From an uncultured Phocaeicola sp. (GTDB lineage: Bacteria; Bacteroidota; Bacteroidia; Bacteroidales; Bacteroidaceae), in NCBI GenBank assembly GCA_948956705.1, contig CARCZS010000047.1:1-10439 (forward strand): DNA of 10,439 nt, written 5' to 3'. This document shows positions 1 to 6,492 of the stretch, piece after piece (positions within the stretch are counted from its first letter, which is position 1; each line of letters begins with the position of its first letter). Made by a program: the position numbers and the translations under genes. Under the pieces are notes generated by a model that saw nothing but the letters and a program-made list of their open reading frames with translations, did no database searches and had not been told where the DNA came from.

Positions 1-138
1 CATATAGCGTGGGCTGCTATAACCATATCTGTCATCAAAGGTTTTCTCAGGACCTTCACTCAAAGACGTGGCATGCAGTTCCACGCTTCGTGTTTAATAG
101 AAAACCTTGAGGAGCTGAAAGGTGTACTTAAAAATTAG
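1..138 (+). CDS. Possible C-terminal tail of an upstream gene (partial, unrecognised)
   Basis: The frame beginning at base 1 stays open for 45 codons to a TAG at 136-138. The end of the reading, N-L-E-E-L-K-G-V-L-K-N, could form an amphipathic helix. I do not recognise a family. A second frame (from base 3) is also open for about 35 codons, so openness alone is weak evidence. If real, it ends only 7 bases before the ATG of the next lipoprotein gene, which would suggest co-transcription. It could equally be non-coding upstream DNA. Confidence 0.25.
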   Translation, partial: HIAWAAITISVIKGFLRTFTQRRGMQFHASCLIENLEELKGVLKN

Positions 139-145
139 TTGTATT

Positions 146-604
146 ATGAAAAAAACTTATTTTTTATTTTTGTTGGGATTAATGTCTATTATGACTTTCG
201 GTTTTAGTGCATGTTCCGATGATGACGAAAAAGCCCCCGAATCTTCATCCGCCTTAATAGGTACTTGGGAAAGAATATCTTGCACTTATCAGTATAAGGA
301 AAACGGAGAGATCGTAGATGAAGGCAAAGATGAAGGTAATGATTTGGTTGGTTTTAAATTGGTTTTCAAAGAAGATGGGACATGTAAGAGTGCTGAATAC
401 CATACAGACAAATGGGATTGGTTCGATGAAGGTAAATGGAGTTATAGTAATGGAATAATTACAATAACCGACAATAACGAATCAGAATTGATAAAAGTAA
501 AAACATTAACAGACTCTCAATTAATAATCGAAACAACAGATAAATACACAGAAGACGGAATCTTTTATGAAGATTATGAACTCACAGAGTATCGCAAAAT
601 CTAA
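146..604 (+). CDS. Lipocalin-like surface lipoprotein
   Basis: Encodes 152 residues. The ATG at 146 is preferred over an upstream in-frame GTG at 122 because it gives a clean lipoprotein signal: M-K-K, a hydrophobic stretch at residues 4-20 and lipobox F-S-A-C with Cys23. Cys23 is followed by S-D-D-D-E, which resembles the acidic lipoprotein export signal described for Bacteroidota surface lipoproteins, so exposure on the outer face of the outer membrane is likely. The mature part opens with L-I-G-T-W (residues 37-41) and continues with alternating short strands (G-x-W-x-Y, I-T-I-T, Y-E-L-T), the usual look of small lipocalin-like beta-barrel lipoproteins of Bacteroides. A ligand cannot be deduced. 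A GAGGAG run at about 109-114 lies before the GTG and is poorly placed for the ATG, so the GTG start cannot be excluded. It may be transcribed with the large BACON/LRR gene 114 bases downstream. Confidence 0.8.
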   Translation: MKKTYFLFLLGLMSIMTFGFSACSDDDEKAPESSSALIGTWERISCTYQYKENGEIVDEGKDEGNDLVGFKLVFKEDGTCKSAEYHTDKWDWFDEGKWSYSNGIITITDNNESELIKVKTLTDSQLIIETTDKYTEDGIFYEDYELTEYRKI

Positions 605-663
605 TAGGGATTCATCTATATTCACATCGAGCGATAAGTTTCGTAATTTAACAAATAAAACTC

Positions 664-677
664 TTCAGGAACCTGAA
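664..677. repeat. Short inverted repeat ahead of the BACON/LRR gene
   Basis: TTCAGG-AA-CCTGAA: two 6-base arms with a 2-base centre, 41 bases before the ATG at 719. The tiny centre is more like a protein-binding dyad than an RNA hairpin. It could be an operator for the large lipoprotein gene or chance. No clear promoter can be seen in the 605-718 gap. Confidence 0.25.
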
Positions 678-718
678 AGTTATTGGAATATCACAATGAA
701 ATATTAAATTCAAAAAGT

Positions 719-3700
719 ATGAAACTGAAAAAAATATCTATTTTATTCATACTGTTGCCGTTATGCATATTCTTTACAGCTTGCAGCAAAGAGAATGACA
801 ACGCCCCGAAACAATCTGAGAACATTATCGATTTTGAGCAGGGAAATATGAATTTTACAGAAGGAGCAGGCGAACAGACATTCTCCTTTACGACAAACAC
901 TGCATGGGTAGTAAGCGTAGCTTCCACACGGAACAGGGGAGTCCCTTGGTGCACCGTTGCCCCTACAAGTGGGAATGCAGGTAGCCACACTATAAAGGTC
1001 ACCACAACCCCAAACGAAACCTATGACGACCGCAGTGTGACAGTCACTTTAAAGGCGGGTGCGGAAGTCAAAAGCTTTGTGGTTTCCCAAAAACAGAAGG
1101 ATGCCCTCCTGCTTACCAATGACAAGTTTGAGGTGGACCAAGCGGGAGGAACTGTCACAGTAGAAGTGAAATCCAATGTCAGCTATACCGCAACTATCGG
1201 TGAGGAATGCAAAGACTGGATAAAAGAGAGCAACAGTACCCGGGCATTGTCCACCACGACAAAAAGTTACACTGTTGCCATGAACGAAGACGGTAAAAAA
1301 CGTGAGGGAAGCATAATCTTTTCAGACGGTTCCTTAACGGAAACGGTACATATCTACCAAGCTGGTGGTTCCATAATTCTTTTGAGCCAGAACGACTGTC
1401 ATGTAAGCGCTTCAGGGGAAGAGATTACGGTGGAACTGAGAAGCAATTGTGATTATGAGGTCGTCATGCCTTCTGTAGATTGGATAAAGGAGACCATGAC
1501 ACGCGGCATGTCCAGTCACACACTGCATTATACTGTTGCACCCAATGATTCTTATGACGGCAGGAAAACTGAAATCATATACCGTGACAAGTCGGATAGC
1601 AGCATAGCTGACACACTGACCATCCTGCAAGCGCAGAAAGATGCCATCATCATTTCAGAGAAAGAGGTGAAGGTCGGCAGTGAAGGCGGTACGGTTGAAG
1701 TGAAAATTGACGCAAACGTGGACTTTGAGATGCAGCTTCCGGATGTAGAGTGGATAAGCGAGACTTCCACCCGTGGATTGTCAACGCATAAAAAGTATTT
1801 GAAGATAGCTGAGAATACGGGTGAAACTTCGCGAACAGCAGAAGTTGTTTTCAAGAATACCACCAGCGGGATTGAAGAGACTTTGACCGTCAGCCAGTCC
1901 GCCAAAGGAAAGAGGGTGAAGGTTCATGTAGAAAAGGCCGGCACATTGTCTGACTATATTGCAGAATCAGAAAAACTGAATGTTGAGGAACTGGAAGTTT
2001 CCGGAAACTTAGGAGGAAAGGACATTGCATTTATCCGTGAAATGGCGGGAACATATAATCACGCCAACACGGAAGGGAAATTGGTTTATTTGGATATGAC
2101 CGAGGCGAATATCGTAGCGGATGGAGAATATTATCTCCCCAACTCATCAGGAAAGGAGTATTTGCCAACGGAGAACACCATTGGCGAACGTATGTTTACC
2201 AGCCGCGGTTTACAGACGATATTACTGCCTAAAAGTGTCACATCAATAGATGACCGTGCTTTTTCCTCGTGCCACTCTCTTAACAAAGTGGTTATCTACG
2301 AGAATAGTGTCAAAACGATAGGAATGGCGGCTTTCGAGTATTGCTCCAGTCTTGCTGATATTGTCCTACCAGAAGGTGTGACAACAATAGCGCGCAGTGC
2401 TTTTTGGGGTTGTTCCAGTCTTTCCCGTATTGATTTGCCGGAAGGTGTAACAACAATAGGACACAGTGCCTTTTATGGCTGTGAGAAATTGTCAAGTGTC
2501 AAGTTGCCCAATAGCCTGACCACCATTGAGGGATTCGCTTTCAGTGGCTGCAATGGACTCACCATTACTATTCCGGACAATGTGGAATCAATGAGTATGC
2601 TGACTTTTTCCGACTGTACTGGACTTGATATAACCATACCGGGGCGTTTTTTGACTAAAATAGAAAATCCGATAGGTTCTAACTGCAAAGATGTTCGCGT
2701 GACCATCGCAGAAGGAACTACGGTTATTGAAGAATATGCATTTCAGAAACGCCCGGGTATTGTCAGCGTCACGATTCCTGAAAGTGTGACATCGATAGGA
2801 CATGCGGCTTTTTGGCAGTGCTCGGGACTGACCGATATCATCATTCCCAGCAGTGTAACTGAAATAGGCGATGACGCTTTTAGCAAGTGTACAAATCTTA
2901 CCAATGTCACACTGCCTGATGGTCTAACTTTCATAGGGGAAGGTGTATTCAGTGGTTGTGTTTCATTGCGTAACATGATTATTCCCGACAATATCCAGTC
3001 AATAGGGGGTCGTGCATTCGAGTATTGTTCCCATCTTACAATGACAATACCCGAAACCGTCACTTCAATAGGCAGCCAGGCTTTCAGGAACAATGCAGAC
3101 CTTTCCATCGCCATGTCCGGAAATCTTTTGGATAATGCTCTTTTCTCTGATTGTGAAAATCTAAGAATAACGTTGTCTAACGGGTCAACGTTTATCAAAG
3201 AAAGTGCATTAATAAACTGTAGCGGACTAATAGAGATCCATATTCCCAATAGCGTCTCTTCAATAGGAGCCCATGCATTCTACGGTTGTACCAATCTGAA
3301 AAATATCATTATTCCTAATAAGGTGACTTCTATCGAGGAAAGAACGTTTTACGAGTGCAAGGGACTTGTCAGTGTTGTTATTCCCAATAGTGTGAAATCA
3401 ATCGAGTATGAGGCTTTTAATGGATGTTCAGCTTTGAAAAGCATTGTTCTTCCCGAAGGAATGACATTGATTAAGAAATGGACTTTTGCCGACTGTAGCT
3501 CCCTTGTGGATGTTACTTTGCCGAGCACAATGACCACACTGGAGTACGGTGCTTTTGAGAATTGCACCTCCCTTCGCAGTGTGACCATTCCTAATAGTGT
3601 AAATACAGTCGACGCTCCATTTTACGGTTGTTCCAGCCTTTCCGACATCAAAGTACCTGACTATCTGTATGAAACCTCCATTTTTAGTGGAACCGGTATT

Positions 3701-4276
3701 ACCGATATCACTGTTCCGGAAGGCACAACGGTAGTCGGCAGTTTTGCAGACTGCACCAAGCTTGCTAGTATTACATTCCCGGAAGGAATCAAGGCACTTA
3801 CCGACTTTTCCGGTTGCAGTAGCCTTAGAGCCATAGATATTCCGGACGGAGTGTCGGTCATTGGTTCAGCATTGTTCAGAGGATGTGTCAATCTAACCAA
3901 AGTCACCATTCCCAATAGTGTTGTTTCATTGGAATGGTTTGCTTTTAGCGATTGCAGTTCTTTAACCCGCATTACCATTCCCAATCATATTGCAACAATA
4001 AGCTCAGGTGCATTTTCCGGCTGCTCTCTTCTCACCAATGTCACATTAGGCAGTGGGGTGGCTTCTATAGAAGATATAGCATTCCATAATGCACCGATAA
4101 GACAATTGCGATGCTACGCCGTTGTCCCTCCTAAACTGCATGGGGTGGTTGATGGTTCTTTCAGCGCAGATTTGGTTAAAGGGGCTACGCTGTATGTTCC
4201 TGCCGGAACTGGTATGGCTTATTCAGAATCAGACTGGAAGATATATTTTGAAAATATTGTTGAGATGGAAGAGTAA
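719..4276 (+). CDS. Large BACON-domain / BspA-type leucine-rich-repeat lipoprotein
   Basis: Encodes 1185 residues from ATG 719. A TTG at 683 also opens the frame but would place 12 residues before the lipoprotein signal, so it is rejected. A hydrophobic segment leads to lipobox F-T-A-C with Cys22. Four BACON-like Ig domains follow, at about residues 38-126, 130-216, 219-306 and 309-394. Domains 2-4 share [DE]-W-I-[KS]-E, then T-R-[AG]-[LM]-S, and each ends in a strand of the type V-x-Q or L-Q-A. A linker (about 398-488) leads to some 27-28 leucine-rich repeats of the LRR_5/BspA class (about 490-1130; consensus A-F-x-x-C-x-x-L-x-x-I-x-I-P-x-x-V-x-x-I). The C-terminal cap contains L-Y-V-P-A-G, typical of these proteins. 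BspA-like proteins are surface adhesins and BACON domains are thought to bind glycans or mucin, so a role in attachment is likely, but the partner is unknown. The gene is followed by a strong stem-loop. Confidence 0.93.
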   Translation: MKLKKISILFILLPLCIFFTACSKENDNAPKQSENIIDFEQGNMNFTEGAGEQTFSFTTNTAWVVSVASTRNRGVPWCTVAPTSGNAGSHTIKVTTTPNETYDDRSVTVTLKAGAEVKSFVVSQKQKDALLLTNDKFEVDQAGGTVTVEVKSNVSYTATIGEECKDWIKESNSTRALSTTTKSYTVAMNEDGKKREGSIIFSDGSLTETVHIYQAGGSIILLSQNDCHVSASGEEITVELRSNCDYEVVMPSVDWIKETMTRGMSSHTLHYTVAPNDSYDGRKTEIIYRDKSDSSIADTLTILQAQKDAIIISEKEVKVGSEGGTVEVKIDANVDFEMQLPDVEWISETSTRGLSTHKKYLKIAENTGETSRTAEVVFKNTTSGIEETLTVSQSAKGKRVKVHVEKAGTLSDYIAESEKLNVEELEVSGNLGGKDIAFIREMAGTYNHANTEGKLVYLDMTEANIVADGEYYLPNSSGKEYLPTENTIGERMFTSRGLQTILLPKSVTSIDDRAFSSCHSLNKVVIYENSVKTIGMAAFEYCSSLADIVLPEGVTTIARSAFWGCSSLSRIDLPEGVTTIGHSAFYGCEKLSSVKLPNSLTTIEGFAFSGCNGLTITIPDNVESMSMLTFSDCTGLDITIPGRFLTKIENPIGSNCKDVRVTIAEGTTVIEEYAFQKRPGIVSVTIPESVTSIGHAAFWQCSGLTDIIIPSSVTEIGDDAFSKCTNLTNVTLPDGLTFIGEGVFSGCVSLRNMIIPDNIQSIGGRAFEYCSHLTMTIPETVTSIGSQAFRNNADLSIAMSGNLLDNALFSDCENLRITLSNGSTFIKESALINCSGLIEIHIPNSVSSIGAHAFYGCTNLKNIIIPNKVTSIEERTFYECKGLVSVVIPNSVKSIEYEAFNGCSALKSIVLPEGMTLIKKWTFADCSSLVDVTLPSTMTTLEYGAFENCTSLRSVTIPNSVNTVDAPFYGCSSLSDIKVPDYLYETSIFSGTGITDITVPEGTTVVGSFADCTKLASITFPEGIKALTDFSGCSSLRAIDIPDGVSVIGSALFRGCVNLTKVTIPNSVVSLEWFAFSDCSSLTRITIPNHIATISSGAFSGCSLLTNVTLGSGVASIEDIAFHNAPIRQLRCYAVVPPKLHGVVDGSFSADLVKGATLYVPAGTGMAYSESDWKIYFENIVEMEE
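830..1900 (+). repeat. Four tandem BACON-like domains
   Basis: Four diverged copies of about 87 codons within the large lipoprotein gene. Copies 2-4 are closest to each other, with a shared Trp-Ile-x-Glu and Thr-Arg-(Ala/Gly) segment. Copy 1 keeps the Trp (P-W-C-T-V) and a T-R-N-R-G segment but is rearranged around it. The pattern suggests internal duplication followed by divergence. Confidence 0.8.
2186..4110 (+). repeat. LRR_5 / BspA-type leucine-rich repeat tract
   Basis: About 27-28 consecutive units, mostly 23 codons long, with recurring DNA such as ATTCCCAATAGTGT. Most units carry A-F-x-x-C and P-x-x-V-x-x-I. Around 3600-3830 the units shorten to about 19-21 codons and lose the first Ala. 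Around 2640-2710 one unit is irregular, and the unit near 3080-3140 has lost its Cys. Such tracts form a curved solenoid used for protein or cell-surface contact. Confidence 0.88.
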
Positions 4277-4287
4277 GCGAGCACATG

Positions 4288-4366
4288 AAAGGAGGTGTGT
4301 CGTAATGCGCGATGCACCTTCTTTGTGCGTAAAAAAAGAGGTGGGCAATTTTGACACACCCCCTTT
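4288..4366 (+). terminator. Long stem-loop terminator after the BACON/LRR gene
   Basis: The arms AAAGGAGGTGTGTC (4288-4301) and GACACACCCCCTTT (4353-4366) pair over 14 positions with one mismatch. Inside lies a second hairpin, ATGCAC (4312-4317) with GTGCGT (4325-4330), and a 7-base loop. It begins 11 bases after the TAA. There is no long T run on the + strand, but the minus strand carries a T7 run (4331-4337), so it may also stop transcription from the right. Confidence 0.6.
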
Positions 4367-4598
4367 GAATTTCTATATCTAAAAGCAAAAAACCAATATC
4401 GGGATGACACACTCTAAAAACAGCCCGCTAATTATTACAAAATGATATTGCGTACCCGACTGGTCGGTGCGGTTCTTCCATTATGCGAACAAATTCCGGT
4501 AACAAAATGACAAAACGGACACCCCACCGAAAAACAACATTTTTTTCTTTTTTCCTAAACACCTGTCAGTAAAGAACAGAGTATTTGTCAAGGGCGAA

Positions 4599-4645
4599 GG
4601 GTAAAATACCGTACGAACGAAACGAACACAGGAGATTTTTTACCC
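4599..4645. repeat. 8-base inverted repeat
   Basis: GGGTAAAA (4599-4606) and TTTTACCC (4638-4645) are perfect complements separated by 31 bases. It lies between the left-hand terminator and the candidate promoter. Repeats of this size are not rare by chance, so its significance is uncertain. Confidence 0.3.
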
Positions 4646-4712
4646 GGAGAGTGAAACGTTCCCTTACAAATATTTGTTTCTATTTTCTTCTAAATACACT
4701 ATGTGTATGCAA

Positions 4713-4745
4713 ATTGTATGTCGCATTAATTGTGTTTCATGTTTG
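4713..4745 (+). promoter_or_regulatory. Candidate Bacteroides-type promoter for the NVEALA operon
   Basis: ATTG (4713-4716) is separated by 21 bases from CATGTTTG (4738-4745). This compares with the Bacteroides consensus TTTG about 19-21 bases before TAnnTTTG: 3 of 4 and 5 of 6 specified positions match. Transcription would start near 4750 and give a leader of about 365 bases before the ATG at 5116, covering the dyads at 4823-4985. Confidence 0.3.
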
Positions 4746-4822
4746 TAAAATCATTAAATCTTTGAAAATAAAACAGTTATAAATATAGATATAAATTTAA
4801 TATATTAACCTAAAGATAACCG

Positions 4823-4836
4823 TGTATTGCAATACA
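4823..4836. promoter_or_regulatory. Perfect 14-bp palindrome, possible operator
   Basis: TGTATTGCAATACA equals its own reverse complement over all 14 bases. It lies just downstream of the candidate promoter and immediately before a longer hairpin. A gapless palindrome of this length suits a dimeric repressor or activator. No regulator gene is visible in the window. Confidence 0.35.
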
Positions 4837-4838
4837 AA

Positions 4839-4875
4839 GGCATCTCCGCTTCGGCTAATGATAGCAGGGAATGCC
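4839..4875 (+). promoter_or_regulatory. Leader stem-loop
   Basis: GGCATCTCCGCT (4839-4850) pairs with AGCAGGGAATGCC (4863-4875), with one C/A mismatch, one G-U-type pair and one bulged A, and a 12-base loop. It is separated by only two bases from the palindrome at 4823-4836. It could be a leader RNA fold or part of a compound regulator site. Confidence 0.35.
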
Positions 4876-4909
4876 AAATAAATGGAGTTTAATTTAGAGA
4901 AACAAAAGA

Positions 4910-4985
4910 GGGATGGTAAGAAAGCTATTTTCTTCGCAGGAACACGCTTCCTTCCACCCCTTGGGTTTCTCCTTAAAGAAAGGAG
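4910..4985 (+). promoter_or_regulatory. Two further leader stem-loops
   Basis: The first has GGGATGGTAAGAAAGC (4910-4925) opposite GCTTCCTTCCACCCC (4946-4960), with 12 of 15 positions paired plus a bulge. The second has CTCCTT (4969-4974) and AAGGAG (4980-4985) around a 5-base loop. Neither is followed by a T run, so they are not simple terminators. They lie 130-205 bases before the peptide gene. Confidence 0.3.
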
Positions 4986-5115
4986 GATTAGTCCGATGCA
5001 AACTTAATGGAAATAATCAGAATCTGCAAGTCATGTATTTGCTTTTTCTGCGGTGGAGTTCTTTCCGATAAAAGATGAAAACAAGATTAATGAATCATCG
5101 AAACATAGAAAAGAG

Positions 5116-5385
5116 ATGAAAAAGAATATTTTGAAAGCAACAGTTGTTGCTGTATTTGCTCTGGTAGCAGGATTTAATGTGTATAACTCTCAAAAGGCTG
5201 AGGGAATGATGCCTGATTTAGTATTAGCCGATATCGAGGCCAAAGCAAATACAATTGGATGTGAAACTTCTTATGGAAGTGTTCTTTATTATTGCATTGA
5301 TTGGAGTGTTGTAACCATTTGCACCTGTGGAACAAGCCATTCACAACATGCAAAAAGTTACTGTCCGGATAAAATGTGCCAATAA
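5116..5385 (+). CDS. NVEALA-type small exported peptide, Cys-rich
   Basis: Encodes 89 residues from ATG 5116. An in-frame GTG at 5053 would add 21 charged residues and is unlikely. The N-terminus reads M-K-K-N-I-L-K, then hydrophobic residues 8-19, then F-N-V-Y-N-S-Q-K, the typical leader of the NVEALA family of Bacteroides. The namesake motif is present in altered form as L-A-D-I-E-A-K-A-N (residues 37-45, compare N-V-E-A-L-A-N). The A-K-A of residues 42-44 fits the A-x-A rule of signal peptidase I, though it lies unusually far from the hydrophobic core. The presumed mature part (45-89) holds six Cys at 49, 60, 69, 71, 83 and 88. The function of the family is unknown to me. A secreted or surface-attached peptide, processed by the downstream enzymes, is the inference. 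A stem-loop follows 10 bases after the stop. Confidence 0.87.
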   Translation: MKKNILKATVVAVFALVAGFNVYNSQKAEGMMPDLVLADIEAKANTIGCETSYGSVLYYCIDWSVVTICTCGTSHSQHAKSYCPDKMCQ

Positions 5386-5395
5386 TGTAAAACAT

Positions 5396-5433
5396 GAGCC
5401 TGAACCTCATGCAATAACATGATCTTCAGGCTC
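5396..5433 (+). terminator. Stem-loop after the NVEALA gene (attenuator or partial terminator)
   Basis: GAGCCTGAA (5396-5404) and TTCAGGCTC (5425-5433) pair perfectly over 9 bases. Inside, TCATG (5407-5411) pairs with CATGA (5418-5422) around a CAATAA loop. The sequence after it is TATATTTATGATA, only loosely T-rich, and the next gene starts 17 bases later. It probably lowers readthrough or protects the 3' end of the peptide mRNA, so that the peptide is made in excess of the downstream proteins. Confidence 0.65.
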
Positions 5434-5450
5434 TATATTTATGATATATT

Positions 5451-6488
5451 ATGGATAAAAAGAATTATTTCATATTGTTTGTCGTCGGCATCTTAGTGCT
5501 TTCTTGTTCTTCTCCCCAAAAAGCGGAACCACTATTTGAGCAACAAAAAGAGTTAACATTTAACACATTAAATGTTGATGAACTTTTTTTTAAGCCTTTG
5601 TGTATTGAAGTCTTTGATTCTTTACTATTAGTGTGTGACCCCACAGATGAAGGTATTTATACAGTATTGAATTTGGAAACAAAGAGTATAGTCTGTAAAG
5701 GAGGAAGCACCGGGACAGGCCCTAATGACTTAATATCTTCTTGCATTATTGATAAGATAGACAATCACCGATTTCAGGTTATAGATGTATCAAATAGAAA
5801 AACTCTTTTATTTGATATTTGGGACATAACAAAGACTGGCCAATTTATTCCTTATGACAATATTTCGTTTGAAGAGATTAGCGATAACAAGGAAAATAGC
5901 ATACAATTATTATATCAAATCAATGATTCCACATGTGTAGGATTAGGCGCAATAGATGGCGCAAAATATTTACTTCACGGAAATAAAGAGAATAAATATA
6001 TAGGAGAATACCCCGAACAATCAGCAACTCAGGTCAATCCTTATTGGATACACCAAGGCATATTGCACATAAATAGAGAGCAAAAAATGTTCCTTTACCA
6101 TAGTCCATTCGGATATTACTGTGAATTAATGTCATTTAATAATGGTCAAATCAATCCTTTGTTTACAGACTTTAAGCCGCATTCGTATAAAGTTGACAAT
6201 AATGAATGTTTAATAACACCAGAAACACCATGTGGAATTAATAATGCGGAAATAGTAAAAGATGGTGTGTTTTTATTATATTCAGGACAAACAATGAAAG
6301 ACTCACCCAAAATGGCTTTTTATTGTGAAAAGATATTGTTCGCAAATTTATCAGGAGAGCATAAAATTGAATATAAATTAGACAGAATGGCATCTATGAT
6401 GGCTATTGACGAGCTTAAACACAAAATATATGTTATATCAGTGAATCCACAAACATACGAATTAGAATTAGGATATTATAAATATTGA
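5451..6488 (+). CDS. TolB-like 6-bladed beta-propeller lipoprotein
   Basis: Encodes 345 residues. The signal M-D-K-K-N plus a hydrophobic stretch ends in lipobox V-L-S-C, Cys19. The residues after it (S-S-P-Q-K) are not acidic, so it may face the periplasm. The body is rich in beta-strands with propeller-like repeats. G-S-T-G-T-G-P-N-D-L (about 85-94) resembles the G-x-G-P-x-E/D motif of Bacteroides 6-bladed propeller lipoproteins (BF3164/TolB-like type), and the end, Y-E-L-E-L-G-Y-Y-K-Y, looks like the closing blade. Such lipoproteins are frequent neighbours of NVEALA genes, and this one follows the peptide gene and its stem-loop directly. A binding or scaffold role for the peptide is plausible but unproven. 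No enzyme motif is seen. The gene is AT-rich compared with the genes from 9124 on. The next gene starts 4 bases after its stop. Confidence 0.85.
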   Translation: MDKKNYFILFVVGILVLSCSSPQKAEPLFEQQKELTFNTLNVDELFFKPLCIEVFDSLLLVCDPTDEGIYTVLNLETKSIVCKGGSTGTGPNDLISSCIIDKIDNHRFQVIDVSNRKTLLFDIWDITKTGQFIPYDNISFEEISDNKENSIQLLYQINDSTCVGLGAIDGAKYLLHGNKENKYIGEYPEQSATQVNPYWIHQGILHINREQKMFLYHSPFGYYCELMSFNNGQINPLFTDFKPHSYKVDNNECLITPETPCGINNAEIVKDGVFLLYSGQTMKDSPKMAFYCEKILFANLSGEHKIEYKLDRMASMMAIDELKHKIYVISVNPQTYELELGYYKY

Positions 6489-6492
6489 AATC

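Larger units (their letters stand above)
4367..5115. other. Intergenic region, probable promoter and leader of the NVEALA operon
   Basis: About 750 bases with no convincing gene. The only same-strand frame of note (4585-4782, TTG start) has an unlikely Lys/Arg-rich composition and no family resemblance. The stretch is very AT-rich around 4660-4820. It holds a candidate promoter and several inverted repeats listed separately, plus a small dyad, CCGAC-TG-GTCGG, at 4456-4467. The density of dyads between about 4823 and 4985 suggests a structured 5' leader or regulator-binding region in front of the peptide gene. No known riboswitch class was recognised. Confidence 0.5.

Noticed and set aside
1..145. 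Insertion-sequence end or tRNA at the left edge
   Set aside because: No matching terminal repeat, cloverleaf or recognisable transposase motif could be read in this short stretch.
691..3984. Several minus-strand open frames of 60-170 codons opposite the BACON/LRR gene
   Set aside because: They mirror the repeats of the + strand gene; their repetitive products are a by-product of the LRR codon pattern.
2186..4110. Regularly spaced repeats that might suggest a CRISPR array
   Set aside because: The repeats are diverged, in frame and encode leucine-rich repeats; there are no identical repeats with unique spacers.
4122..4382. Open frame of 86 codons overlapping the end of the BACON/LRR gene
   Set aside because: It is a shifted frame of a clear coding region and runs through the terminator stem-loop.
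4456..4467. CCGAC-TG-GTCGG dyad as a terminator or operator
   Set aside because: Only five-base arms and a two-base centre, with no T run; too short to call on its own.
4585..4782. Open frame of 65 codons with a TTG start in the intergenic region
   Set aside because: Basic, low-complexity product without signal, domain or suitable start; it covers the AT-rich promoter-like stretch and is better explained as non-coding.
5053..5115. GTG start extending the NVEALA peptide by 21 residues
   Set aside because: It would put a charged stretch before the M-K-K-N leader, which starts the family's normal signal sequence at 5116.
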